DNA of 35,438 nt from Clostridiales bacterium. Lineage in GTDB: Bacteria > Bacillota > Clostridia > Oscillospirales > Oscillospiraceae. A program made the position numbers and the translations under genes. The notes beneath the pieces were generated by a model. It had not been told where the DNA came from, did not search any database, and worked only from the letters and a program-made list of their open reading frames with translations. Below, in pieces: positions 16,600-23,855 of this stretch (positions are counted from its first letter, which is position 1; each line of letters opens with the position of its first letter). The DNA lies in contig JALFUW010000063.1 of NCBI GenBank assembly GCA_022786995.1, positions 1 through 35,438 of the forward strand, read 5' to 3'.

Positions 16600-16640
16600 G
16601 CCGAATAGCGCTAAGAGCTGACCTGTACTATCCAAGAATA

Positions 16641-16668
16641 CAAAAAACCGACACCAAACGGTGTCGGT
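16641..16668 (-). terminator. Distal terminator of the tRNA transcript
   Basis: The stem ACCGACACC (16647-16655) / GGTGTCGGT (16660-16668) has a 4-base loop. On the minus strand it is followed by six T residues, so it terminates transcription from the tRNA side. It may also limit read-through from the amidohydrolase gene. It is a near-duplicate of the hairpin at 16782-16809. Confidence 0.75.
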
Positions 16669-16674
16669 ATTTTG

Positions 16675-16770
16675 TGGTGGGGGAGGACGGATTCGCTTCG
16701 CTGCGGCGAAGCCACGGTGGTTGCAACAGTCCACAGGACTGTTGCCAAGAGCCACCTTTCGAATCCGCCC
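16675..16770 (-). pseudogene. Duplicated tRNA-Tyr 3' end with hairpin insert
   Basis: Positions 16675-16695 repeat exactly the last 21 bases of tRNA-Tyr (16814-16834), including CCA, 139 bp away. Behind each copy lies a similar terminator hairpin. The rest of the tRNA is missing from this copy; in its place is a hairpin (GCAACAGTCC / GGACTGTTGC) flanked by GGATTCG and CGAATCC. It is either a decayed tandem tRNA gene or a small element that duplicated its tRNA target site. Confidence 0.55.
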
Positions 16771-16781
16771 TCAAATACAAA

Positions 16782-16809
16782 ACGTCCGACACCAAATGGT
16801 GTTGGACGT
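16782..16809 (-). terminator. Proximal terminator after tRNA-Tyr
   Basis: The stem ACGTCCGACACC (16782-16793) / GGTGTTGGACGT (16798-16809) has a 4-base loop. On the minus strand it is followed by TTTTGTATTT. It begins four bases after the tRNA-Tyr CCA end. Confidence 0.75.
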
Positions 16810-16813
16810 CTTG

Positions 16814-16898
16814 TGGTGGGGGAGGACGGATTCGAACCATCGAAGCGAAACGCAGCAGATTTACAGTCTGTCCCCTTTGGCCACTCGGGAACTCCCCC
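16814..16898 (-). tRNA. tRNA-Tyr (anticodon GTA)
   Basis: On the minus strand the gene begins GGGGGAGTTCCCGAGTGGCC and ends with the acceptor CTCCCCCACCA, with CCA encoded. The anticodon loop CTGTAAA holds GTA, closed by CAGA/TCTG. The length of 85 bases with a long variable arm fits bacterial tRNA-Tyr. The T arm contains GGTTCGAATCC. It lies 40 bp downstream of tRNA-Thr, probably on one transcript. Confidence 0.96.
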
Positions 16899-16938
16899 AT
16901 ATTCAATTGGCTCGAAAACGAGTCTACATCCGGTTTCT

Positions 16939-17014
16939 TGGAGCCGGTAGACGGACTCGAACCCCCGACCTACTGATTACAAATCAGTTGCTCTACCAAC
17001 TGAGCTATACCGGC
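16939..17014 (-). tRNA. tRNA-Thr (anticodon TGT)
   Basis: A 76-base gene with encoded CCA: acceptor GCCGGTA / TACCGGC, D arm GCTCAGTTGGTAGAGC, anticodon loop TTTGTAA (TGT, Thr) in an ACTGA/TCAGT stem, and T arm GGGGGTTCGAGTCC. All four arms pair well. Confidence 0.97.
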
Positions 17015-17089
17015 GTCTCGAACCGAACACGCATATTATAGCACGGGATTTGGAAAAGTCAAGAACTTTTTTTCGAAATTGGAAAGAAA

Positions 17090-17116
17090 CTGGCGCGGCA
17101 GAATCTGCCGCGCCAG
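17090..17116 (-). terminator. Terminator after the secreted Cys/His-rich protein
   Basis: CTGGCGCGGCAGA and its exact inverse TCTGCCGCGCCAG form a near-continuous palindrome with a minimal loop. On the minus strand TTTCTTTCC follows. It begins 11 bases after the stop codon of the minus-strand gene. Confidence 0.85.
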
Positions 17117-17127
17117 AATTGGTAGAA

Positions 17128-17769
17128 TCACTTGCTTTCCTTGATGATGGTCAGCGTATAAGTCTTTGTATCCCTTTGGTTGCCGGCGGTGACTTTGACG
17201 GGAATCACATTCTCGCCTTCCTTCAGCGTCAGATCCTCGGGCAGCTCCACCGTGGCCTGAGAGTCAGAGGTTCGGGTGGAAATCTTCACTTCTTTTACGT
17301 CTTTATAGGTGTAAGCCTCCAACGTGTACTCAGTGGTGTTTTTGTTGAAGTCCTTAATGCAGGGACAGCCGTCAACCCAAAGGGTAACCAGATCGGCGTT
17401 GCTGCTGAAATGGAAACCACAGGTGCAGTAATCATTTTCCGCGTCCTTGGGATCAACATGGGGCTCCATGGAGATCTGACAGCCGCAGGGGCAACCCAGC
17501 CAATGGTACTTATTGTTGTACTTCACGCTGTACTTATGCTTACCGGGTTCGTGTCCCAGAATCCGCTCCATTTCACCGCAGTAGTTTGCCCAGAGCCATG
17601 ATAACGTTGCCTGATCGTTTACCTCAGTTCTGACACCGTTCTGAACGTAAAACCAGCTGTCGTGATCCAACACATAGTCCCTATAGGAATTGCTGGCGGC
17701 ACTGGCAACGACGGGAATCAACGAGAAGGCAAGAATCATTGACAGGATCAGAGAAATCAGCTTTTTCAT
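17128..17769 (-). CDS. Secreted Cys/His-rich protein with beta-sandwich end
   Basis: A 213-residue exported protein I cannot name. Residues 1-25 are a signal peptide (MKKLISLILSMILAF..., likely cut after VASA). A middle region is rich in potential metal ligands: C64, H73, H78, H89, C93, C95, C97, H104, C115, C117, H120, C135 and C137. The C-terminal part (about 138-211, DFNKNTTEYTLEAYTYKDV to TYTLTIIKE) looks like a cadherin-like/Ig-type beta-sandwich as found in Clostridial surface proteins. There is no LPXTG or membrane anchor, so it is probably released or attached through other proteins. It has a good ribosome-binding site (AAGGAGG), its own promoter and a terminator, so it is monocistronic. 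Metal binding is inference. Confidence 0.8.
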   Translation of the reverse strand: MKKLISLILSMILAFSLIPVVASAASNSYRDYVLDHDSWFYVQNGVRTEVNDQATLSWLWANYCGEMERILGHEPGKHKYSVKYNNKYHWLGCPCGCQISMEPHVDPKDAENDYCTCGFHFSSNADLVTLWVDGCPCIKDFNKNTTEYTLEAYTYKDVKEVKISTRTSDSQATVELPEDLTLKEGENVIPVKVTAGNQRDTKTYTLTIIKESK

Positions 17770-17818
17770 ATGTAATCCTCCTTGATGAACAATCTTCTCT
17801 CCAATGGATGATGAGATT

Positions 17819-17847
17819 ATTGTACAGTGCTGCTAAGAAAAAGTCAA
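17819..17847 (-). promoter_or_regulatory. Promoter of the secreted Cys/His-rich protein
   Basis: On the minus strand: TTGACT (17847-17842), 17-bp spacer, TACAAT (17824-17819). It lies about 50 bp before the start codon and just past the ileS terminator, so the gene is transcribed separately from ileS. Confidence 0.8.
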
Positions 17848-17876
17848 TAGTTATTGTGGAATTCTACGAATCCGGG

Positions 17877-17908
17877 AAAATGTCCCCGAACCAATCGGTT
17901 CGGGGACA
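17877..17908 (-). terminator. Rho-independent terminator of ileS
   Basis: The perfect 12-bp stem TGTCCCCGAACC (17881-17892) / GGTTCGGGGACA (17897-17908) has loop AATC. On the minus strand it is followed by TTTT. It starts 8 bases past the ileS stop codon. Confidence 0.9.
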
Positions 17909-17916
17909 GCGTGTAA

Positions 17917-20706
17917 TTACAGCTCCACTTCCAGCTTGGCGATGACGGCGGCGCAGCGGGGGCAAAGACCCTCGGCGTTTGCCTGCTGGCTGTGCATCCA
18001 GCAGCGGGGGCATTTGGTGCCCTTGGCCTCGCTGACACCGATGGTCAGGGCAGGGTAGTTCACGCCGGTGCCAACCTCAGCGCCTTCCTCGGCTTCTTCC
18101 CAGGTGCAGGTGGACACAATGCACACCTCTGCCAGATTCACGCCCTCGCAGGCGGCCTTCAGGGCGGCGTCCTCCGTGCTCAGGGTCACATGGGCCTCCA
18201 GCGCCTTACCGATGCGCTTGTCGGCCCGGGCCTTCTCCAGAACGCCGTTGACATCCTGCCGCAGCTTCATGATGACGCTCCACTTCTCCATGGCGGCGTC
18301 ATCCAGCGCGTAGCTTGCAAAATTCTCAGGCATCTGGTTGAGCAGCACGTTGCGACCGTCGTCGCTGTCCCGGTGGGGCATGGACTGCCAGATTTCGTCA
18401 CAGGTGAAGGCCAGTACGGGGGCAAACAGCTTTGCCAGGGCATCCAGAATCAGGAACAGGGCGCTCTGGGCGGAGCGGCGGCGCAGGCCATCCTTTTCCT
18501 CGCAGTACAGACGATCCTTCAGAATGTCCAGATAGAAGGAAGACAGCTCGACAACGCAGAAATCGTTGATGGCGTGAGTGACCACATGGTATTCATAGCC
18601 CATGTAGGCCTTGCGGCAGAGCTTCACCAGCGCATCCAGCTTGGTCAGGGCCCAGCGATCCAGTTCCTCCATGTCCTCCACGGCAACCAGATGGTTGGGG
18701 TCAAACTCGTTCAGGTTGCCCAGGCAGTACCGGGCGGTGTTGCGGAATTTCAGGTAGTTCTGGGCAATCTGCTTGAAGATTTCCTTGGAGCAGCGCACGT
18801 CGGCGTGGTAGTCGGAGGAGGCGGCCCACAGGCGGACGATATCCGCACCGAAATCCTTGATGAGGTCGGCGGGGTCAACGCCGTTGCCCAGAGACTTGTG
18901 CATGGCCCGACCCTGACCGTCCACGGTCCAGCCGTGGGTCAGCACCTGACGGAAGGGAGCGCCCTGATCCAGCGCGCCGACGGAGGTCAGCAGGGAAGAT
19001 TGGAACCAGCCACGATACTGGTCGGCGCCTTCCAGATACACATCGGCAGGCCACAGCTCGGGGGTGCGGTGCATCAGGGAAGCGTAGTGGGTGGAGCCGG
19101 AGTCGAACCAGCAGTCCAGGGTGTCCTTCTCCTTGTCGAATTCCTTGCCGCCGCAGTGGGGGCAGGTGAAGCCTTCGGGAATCAGCTCCATGGCTTCCTT
19201 CTCAAACCAGATGTTGGAGCCGTACTCGTCGAACAGCTTGGACAGCTTCTCAATGGACGCGGGAGTGGACACGGGCTTGCCGCAGTCCTTGCAATAGAAC
19301 ACGGGGATGGGCAGACCCCAGCGGCGCTGACGGGAGATGCACCAGTCGGCACGCTCGCGAATCATGCTGGTCATCCGATCCTGGCCCCAGGCAGGATACC
19401 ACTGCACGTTCTCGATGGCCTTGATGGCCTGATCCTTGAAGGATTCCACGGAGCAGAACCACTGAGGGGTAGCCCGGAAAATGACGGGCTTCTTGCAGCG
19501 GTCGTGGTGGGGGTAGGAGTGGACGATTTCCTCGGAAGCGAACAGCACGCCGCTTTCCTTCATGTCCGCCAGGATGACAGGATTACTCTCCTCGGTCTTC
19601 ATCCCGGCGTACTTGCCCGCGTAGTCGGTATGGCGGCCGTAGTCGTCCACAGGCACCACCAGCTCCATGCCGTAGCGCATGCAGGTCTGGTAGTCATCCG
19701 CGCCGAAGCCGGGGGCGGTGTGGACACAGCCCGTGCCGGAATCCATGGTGACGTACTCGGCGTTGACCAGCCGGGAGGTCTTGTCCATGAAGGGATGCTG
19801 GGCCAGCATATTCTCGAAGAAGGAACCAGGGTAGGTGGCGAGGATTTCGTAATTCTCAAATCCGCCGATCTTCATGACCTTATCCGTCAGAGCCTCCGCC
19901 ATGATATAGGTTTCGCCGTTGGGAGCCTTCACCAGAGCGTAGCTTTCCCGGGGGTGCAGGCAGATGGCCAGGTTGCCGGGCAGCGTCCAGATGGTGGTGG
20001 TCCAGATCACGAAGTAGGTTTTGCTCAGATCAAACTGGGAGAGCTTGCCCTGATCGTCCTTCATGGGGAACTTGACGTAGACGGTGGTGCAGGGATCGTC
20101 CTTGTACTCGATATCGGCCTCTGCCACGGCGGTGACGCAGTAGGGGCACCAGGTCACGGGCTTCAGGCCCTTGTAGATGTAGCCCTTGTCGAACATCCGG
20201 CCAAAGACCTTGACCTCCTGAGCCTCAAAGTGCTTGTCCATGGTGCGGTAGGGGTGCTTCCAGTCGCCCACAACGCCCAGACGCTTGAAGCCGCCCATCT
20301 GCTTCTGGATGAAATCCTCGGCAAAGTCCTCGCAGGCCTTGCGGAACTCGGGCACGGACAGATCCTTGTTCAGCTTCTTCTTGGAAGTCTCGATGGCACG
20401 CTCAATGGGCAGACCGTGGTTGTCCCAGCCGGGGACATAGGGGGTGTAGTAGCCCATCATGGCGTGACTGCGGACGATGAAGTCCTTCAGGGTCTTGTTT
20501 AGCGCGTGGCCCATGTGGATATAGCCATTACTGAAGGGAGGGCCGTCATGCAGGACGAACCGGGGAAGGTCTTTGTTCTTTTCCAGCATGGCTTCGTACA
20601 GGTTCTGCTCCTCCCAACGCTCTAGCATGGCAGGCTCCCGGGCGGGCAGTCCGGCCTTCATGGGAAAGTCGGTCTTCGGGGTGATGATGGTGTTTTTGTA
20701 TTCCAT
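17917..20706 (-). CDS. ileS: IleS, isoleucyl-tRNA synthetase
   Basis: This 929-residue class I synthetase has HMGH (residues 64-67, in SNGYIHMGHALNKTL), a full CP1 editing insert, and a KMSKS loop reading AMHKS (601-605), in which the first lysine is replaced and the second kept. The C-terminus carries a zinc-binding CPRCW...CPRC module, and an internal CKDCG/CPHCGG site also looks metal-binding. I chose the ATG at 20706 (MEYKNTIITPKTDF) because GGAGGT lies 10 bases before it; longer in-frame starts run into repeat DNA. Expression is almost certainly controlled by the T-box leader upstream. It closes the yggS-sepF-divIVA-ileS cluster. Confidence 0.96.
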   Translation of the reverse strand: MEYKNTIITPKTDFPMKAGLPAREPAMLERWEEQNLYEAMLEKNKDLPRFVLHDGPPFSNGYIHMGHALNKTLKDFIVRSHAMMGYYTPYVPGWDNHGLPIERAIETSKKKLNKDLSVPEFRKACEDFAEDFIQKQMGGFKRLGVVGDWKHPYRTMDKHFEAQEVKVFGRMFDKGYIYKGLKPVTWCPYCVTAVAEADIEYKDDPCTTVYVKFPMKDDQGKLSQFDLSKTYFVIWTTTIWTLPGNLAICLHPRESYALVKAPNGETYIMAEALTDKVMKIGGFENYEILATYPGSFFENMLAQHPFMDKTSRLVNAEYVTMDSGTGCVHTAPGFGADDYQTCMRYGMELVVPVDDYGRHTDYAGKYAGMKTEESNPVILADMKESGVLFASEEIVHSYPHHDRCKKPVIFRATPQWFCSVESFKDQAIKAIENVQWYPAWGQDRMTSMIRERADWCISRQRRWGLPIPVFYCKDCGKPVSTPASIEKLSKLFDEYGSNIWFEKEAMELIPEGFTCPHCGGKEFDKEKDTLDCWFDSGSTHYASLMHRTPELWPADVYLEGADQYRGWFQSSLLTSVGALDQGAPFRQVLTHGWTVDGQGRAMHKSLGNGVDPADLIKDFGADIVRLWAASSDYHADVRCSKEIFKQIAQNYLKFRNTARYCLGNLNEFDPNHLVAVEDMEELDRWALTKLDALVKLCRKAYMGYEYHVVTHAINDFCVVELSSFYLDILKDRLYCEEKDGLRRRSAQSALFLILDALAKLFAPVLAFTCDEIWQSMPHRDSDDGRNVLLNQMPENFASYALDDAAMEKWSVIMKLRQDVNGVLEKARADKRIGKALEAHVTLSTEDAALKAACEGVNLAEVCIVSTCTWEEAEEGAEVGTGVNYPALTIGVSEAKGTKCPRCWMHSQQANAEGLCPRCAAVIAKLEVEL

Positions 20707-20734
20707 TGGGTTTCTTACCTCCATAGTGATATTG

Positions 20735-20833
20735 AGTTGATAGTGTACAGTGGACAGTTGACAGTTAAGGAGCCGCCGCGGGACGATCCCAATGGAACAA
20801 AAACTGTCAACTATCAACTATTAACTGTCAACT
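20735..20833. repeat. Heptad-armed element 3, AGTTGAC subtype, in the ileS leader
   Basis: The left arm (20735-20766; AGTTGAT, AGTGTAC, AGTGGAC, AGTTGAC, AGTT) and right arm (20802-20833) form an inverted repeat in 7-bp phase. The roughly 35-bp interior is GC-richer. It sits between the T-box terminator and the ileS ribosome-binding site and so is transcribed as part of the ileS 5' leader. Confidence 0.75.
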
Positions 20834-20835
20834 AA

Positions 20836-21068
20836 AGAGCGCCTTTGCCTCTCAGGATAAGAGACAAAGGCGCGTTGACCTCTGCGGTACCACTCTTGTT
20901 CCGGCTATTCACCGGCACTCGTATGCGCGATATCGGGCGTTCCCGGCGCAGCCTAGGGGAATCCTTCGGTGCGCGGCTCCGGGGTGATACGGTTTTGCTC
21001 CTGCCTGCTGCCTCGCACCTTCCGGCAGCTCTCTGTAGGCGGTGGGCGAATCCGCGTGTCCCCTTCAT
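20836..21068 (-). promoter_or_regulatory. T-box riboswitch (Ile) controlling ileS
   Basis: Reading the minus strand from about 21068, Stem I begins with GGGG (21063-21060) and contains the AGAGAGCTG bulge and GGTGCGAGGC distal loop typical of T-boxes. It closes with CCGTATCACCCC, which places the Ile codon ATC in the specifier loop. The T-box sequence AGAGTGGTACCGC lies at about 20896-20884. The terminator hairpin GCGCCTTTG...CAAAGGCGC (20873-20839) follows, though its T tract is weak (TCTTTAG). Uncharged tRNA-Ile would favour the antiterminator and ileS transcription. The specifier matches the gene. Confidence 0.93.
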
Positions 21069-21140
21069 AGCTTTGTATATTGGATTGAAAGTGAATCGAC
21101 TGAACTCAGCAAGACGACATATTGGAATTTTATAAATTTA

Positions 21141-21273
21141 CAATTGACAATGAACAATTGACAAACAGGGAATCCCCTGCGGGGATGAATCAAAAGATTT
21201 TTCATCCAATCAATTTCAAATGCGCCCGAAGGGATGCCGCAATTGTCAACTGTCAATTTTCAATTGTCAATTC
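21141..21273. repeat. Heptad-armed inverted-repeat element 4
   Basis: The left arm starts AATTGAC, AATGAAC, AATTGAC; the right arm ends AATTGTC, AACTGTC, AATTTTC, AATTGTC, AATT. Inside are TCCCCTGCGGGGA and CGCCCGAAGGGATG hairpin-like pieces. It fills most of the gap between the ileS leader and the divIVA stop codon and contains no gene. Confidence 0.75.
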
Positions 21274-21277
21274 CTGC

Positions 21278-21988
21278 TCACTTGCTGGTGGGATCGTAGT
21301 TCCGGCCGAACTGCAGGTTCAGGCTGGCGAACTTGCTGGTGGTGGTGTCGTTGTTGGTGGGATGCTTGGGAGCCGCCTTGGGGGCGGTGTCCACGGTGGA
21401 GCCGATCATAGCCTCGATGTTCTGAGCGATTTCGTCAGCGACGTCGGCGCTCTCCACAGGGGCGGGCGCGGCCTTGGGAGCCGGAGCGGGTGCGGCAGCG
21501 GGAGCCTGCACAGGGGCGTTGGCATCCTTGATGCGCTCCAGAGCCTGAATGCAGGTCTTCAGCTGATCCTGCAGCTCGCTGATCTTAGCGGCGGCAGCCT
21601 TGCGGGCTTCCTGAACCCGGGCGTTCTCCGCGGCAACCATGGCATCGGAGCTGACACTGGGGGCGGCAGGGGCGGCAACGGGAGCAGCTGCGGCGGCGCT
21701 GGCATTATTAAGCATTCTGGCGCACTTGGCCTCGGCCTCGGCGACCATCTTGTCACAGGTCTTCTGGGCGTTGATGACGGCATCCTTCATGGAGGCCTCA
21801 TTCTTGCGGTACTCCTCCAGCTTGCCTACCAGAACACGCATTTTGCTCTTGAGCAGTGCGTTCTCCTTGTACAGGGTGACATAATCCTCGGTCAGAGGCT
21901 CCAGGAATTCATCGACCTGCTGCATATCGTAGCCGCCAAAGGTAGAGCGGCCGAACGAGATCTGATCGATCTGCTGCGGTGTAAACAT
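21278..21988 (-). CDS. divIVA: DivIVA-domain cell division/polarity protein
   Basis: A 236-residue protein. The N-terminal domain (about 1-60) shows the DivIVA pattern SFGRSTFGGYDMQQVDEFLEP, whose loop inserts into negatively curved membrane at septa and poles. A coiled coil follows to about 90, then an Ala/Pro-rich linker, a second helical stretch (about 118-150), another Ala/Pro segment and a C-terminal tail ending FGRNYDPTSK. It is longer and more Ala/Pro-rich than the B. subtilis protein. GGAAGGAG precedes the ATG. Position between sepF and ileS matches the classical Gram-positive cluster. Confidence 0.92.
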   Translation of the reverse strand: MFTPQQIDQISFGRSTFGGYDMQQVDEFLEPLTEDYVTLYKENALLKSKMRVLVGKLEEYRKNEASMKDAVINAQKTCDKMVAEAEAKCARMLNNASAAAAAPVAAPAAPSVSSDAMVAAENARVQEARKAAAAKISELQDQLKTCIQALERIKDANAPVQAPAAAPAPAPKAAPAPVESADVADEIAQNIEAMIGSTVDTAPKAAPKHPTNNDTTTSKFASLNLQFGRNYDPTSK

Positions 21989-22047
21989 TTTGACATTCTC
22001 CTTCCAGTATCATTGTATCCCGAAATTCCGGGGAACAGCCCCAAAAA

Positions 22048-22094
22048 CGGATTTTTACAGAATGACCGAATGCCGGTCAGCCGGTAAAAATCCG
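22048..22094 (-). terminator. Possible terminator between sepF and divIVA
   Basis: A two-tier hairpin: outer CGGATTTTTAC (22048-22058) / GTAAAAATCCG (22084-22094), inner GACCG / CGGTC. On the minus strand TTTTTGG follows. It lies 16 bases past the sepF stop and may partly end transcription before divIVA. Confidence 0.6.
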
Positions 22095-22110
22095 CCTGAG
22101 GGACGAAACA

Positions 22111-22659
22111 TCAGATATAGCTTTCCACTTCCGCCTGCAGGGTTTCCAAATCGCCCACGATATCCATATTGTGGGGGCAGAACAGGTAAGCGGACTGGGC
22201 GATCTTTTTTACATCGCCGTCCAGCGCGTAAACACAGCCGGACAGGAAATCCACCACCCGGCGGGCCATGGCCTTGTCCACGTTCTCCATGTTGACGATG
22301 ACGGCCTTGTGACTGCGAAGGTCATCGGCGGCCTTGGAGGTGTCGTTAAAGCTGCCGGGACGGAACAGAACCACTTCCTGCTTGTTGGAAGCATTGTTCA
22401 TGCTCAGAACCTGACCGTTGAAGCCGGCGCTGACAGCGGCAGAAGCGGCGGGTGCGGGAGTGAACCCATAATCGTCCTGCTCATCGGCTTCCTCCTCGGC
22501 GGCAGGGGCGGGAGCCGGTGCACGGCGGGGGCTGCGGCGGGCGGGGGTTTCTGCGGGCTCTTCGTACTCATCGGCGTAATCGTCGTCTTCGTCGTAATCG
22601 TCGTAGTCGTCGTCTGCGTAGGGCTGGGCAAATTTCTTTACATTATCCCATAAGCTCAT
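22111..22659 (-). CDS. sepF: SepF, FtsZ-associated division protein
   Basis: A 182-residue protein that links FtsZ filaments to the membrane during septation. The N-terminus MSLWDNVKKFAQPY can form the amphipathic membrane helix. Residues about 16-75 are a highly acidic (DDDYDDYDEDDDYADEYEE) then Pro/Arg/Ala-rich linker. The SepF core runs from about 90 to 175, with VVLFRPGSFNDTSKAADDL and the KAVIVNMENVDKAMARRVVDFLSG dimer/ring region. I chose the ATG at 22659 because GGAGG lies 9 bases upstream and the product starts like SepF; a longer in-frame start adds unrelated residues. It follows yggS after 28 bp. Confidence 0.95.
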   Translation of the reverse strand: MSLWDNVKKFAQPYADDDYDDYDEDDDYADEYEEPAETPARRSPRRAPAPAPAAEEEADEQDDYGFTPAPAASAAVSAGFNGQVLSMNNASNKQEVVLFRPGSFNDTSKAADDLRSHKAVIVNMENVDKAMARRVVDFLSGCVYALDGDVKKIAQSAYLFCPHNMDIVGDLETLQAEVESYI

Positions 22660-22687
22660 TGTGTGTATCCTCCTAAGTATATGCGCA

Positions 22688-23398
22688 TCAGTTTGATGAA
22701 AGCTTGCTGTAGTCACGGGCACCGAAAATGGCGGTGCCGACACGAATCATGGTACTGCCGCAGGCGATGGCATCGGTATAGTCATCAGACATACCCATCG
22801 ATAAACAGTCCACTGTGACATTATCGTTGATTTTCTTCCTGATGTCAACACTTAATTGGAACATTTTTTGAAAATATTGCAGATTTTCGCCGGGAAAACG
22901 GGAAATTGGGGGGATTGCCATGAGCCCTTTCATACAAACGTTTGAAAATTCACCCATTTTTTCCAGCACTGGCAGAATTTCCTCTGGCCGGAAGCCGGAC
23001 TTACTCTCCTCATTTCCGATGTTTACTTCCAGCAAAATGTCCTGCCGGATGCCCTGCCGGGCGGCCTCGGCGTTGATGGCCCGCAGCAGCCGCTCGGAGT
23101 CCACGCTCTGAATGAGATCGACCTTTCCCACCACCTGCTTGACCTTGTTGGTCTGCAGGTGACCGATGAAATGCACCGGCGCACCGGCGTAGGCGTTCTC
23201 GGCCAGCTTGGCGGTCAGCTCCTGCACCCGGTTTTCACCGCAGCAGTCCACCCCGGCGGCAATGGCCTGCCGGACGGCATCGGCATCGTTCATTTTGGTG
23301 GCAGCGCAGAGCTTGATTTCTTTCGGATCCCGGCCGCAGCGAACAGCGGCGGCCTCCATTTCGGCCCGGATCCGGGCGACGTTTTCAGCAATGGACAT
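22688..23398 (-). CDS. yggS: YggS/PLPBP pyridoxal-phosphate homeostasis protein
   Basis: A 236-residue TIM-barrel protein with the alanine-racemase N-terminal fold, which binds PLP but has no firm enzymatic role; it buffers PLP and affects amino-acid balance. The PLP lysine lies in LCAATKMNDADAV. Other family landmarks are GENRVQEL, HFIGHLQTNK, LLEVNIGNEESKSGF and LSMGMSDDYTDAI, closing with GTAIFGARDY. I chose ATG 23398 (MSIAENVARIRAEM); longer starts run into the repeat element upstream. It is the ylmE equivalent in the B. subtilis division cluster and lies directly before sepF. Confidence 0.95.
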   Translation of the reverse strand: MSIAENVARIRAEMEAAAVRCGRDPKEIKLCAATKMNDADAVRQAIAAGVDCCGENRVQELTAKLAENAYAGAPVHFIGHLQTNKVKQVVGKVDLIQSVDSERLLRAINAEAARQGIRQDILLEVNIGNEESKSGFRPEEILPVLEKMGEFSNVCMKGLMAIPPISRFPGENLQYFQKMFQLSVDIRKKINDNVTVDCLSMGMSDDYTDAIACGSTMIRVGTAIFGARDYSKLSSN

Positions 23399-23432
23399 AG
23401 TAAAATCTTCTTTCTGTAAATTATTCTTTCGT

Positions 23433-23579
23433 GAATTGACAATTGAAAATGAACAATTGACAATTGTGGTATCCCTTCGGGATGGAATCATAAATCCAGG
23501 TATTAGCGCATTCAACATTATGAAATCGTCCCGCAGGGACACAATAATTGTCAACTGTCAATTGTCCATTGTCAATTGA
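23433..23579. repeat. Heptad-armed inverted-repeat element 5
   Basis: The clearest copy. The left arm reads AATTGAC, AATTGAA, AATGAAC, AATTGAC, AATTGTG; the right arm reads AATTGTC, AACTGTC, AATTGTC, CATTGTC, AATTGAT. Inside the left arm is GGTATCCCTTCGGGAT, shared with element 2; inside the right arm is GTCCCGCAGGGAC. It separates hfq and its terminator from yggS. Confidence 0.8.
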
Positions 23580-23588
23580 TTCACAACG

Positions 23589-23621
23589 ACAAAAGGCGGC
23601 GGAATGCTCCGTCGCCTTTTG
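23589..23621 (-). terminator. Rho-independent terminator of hfq
   Basis: AAAAGGCGGCGGA / TCCGTCGCCTTTT with loop ATGC and one mismatch (23591-23620). It carries T residues on the minus-strand exit side (TTTTGTCG). It begins 3 bases after the hfq stop. Confidence 0.88.
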
Positions 23622-23623
23622 CG

Positions 23624-23854
23624 TTACGCAGGAACTGCGGCTGCCTTCAGCGGCTTCATGGGTGCCAGGGTGGAGATGGCGTGCTTGTAGATCATCTGCT
23701 GTCTGCCATCCGTCACCAGAACCACCACAAAGCTGTCGTAGCCGGTTATGACTCCCCGGAGCTGGAAGCCGTTCATCAGGAACAGCGTCACGGGAACCCG
23801 GTCCCGGCGAACCTCCTTCAAAATGGCATCCTGTAAATTGATTGTTTCGTTCAT
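23624..23854 (-). CDS. hfq: Hfq RNA chaperone
   Basis: A 76-residue Sm-like protein forming hexameric rings that bind U-rich and A-rich RNA and help sRNA-mRNA pairing. The Sm1 motif covers VPVTLFLMNGFQLRGVITGYDSFVVVL, and the Sm2 motif is YKHAIST, the bacterial Hfq signature (usually YKHAISTI/V). The N-terminus NLQDAILKEVRRDRVPV fits the family helix. There is only a very short C-terminal tail, as in other Firmicutes. It lies just downstream of miaA, a conserved arrangement. A hairpin in the 82-bp gap upstream overlaps its ribosome-binding site. Confidence 0.97.
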   Translation of the reverse strand: MNETINLQDAILKEVRRDRVPVTLFLMNGFQLRGVITGYDSFVVVLVTDGRQQMIYKHAISTLAPMKPLKAAAVPA

Positions 23855-23855
23855 A

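Noticed and set aside
17992..20502. Plus-strand open frame of over 830 codons opposite ileS
   Set aside because: Same reason: a shadow of ileS codon use with no recognisable domain, no promoter and no start signal.
8790..23579. Heptad repeats considered as a CRISPR array
   Set aside because: Units are only 7 bp, contiguous without spacers, inverted at the two ends and dispersed; no cas gene is present.
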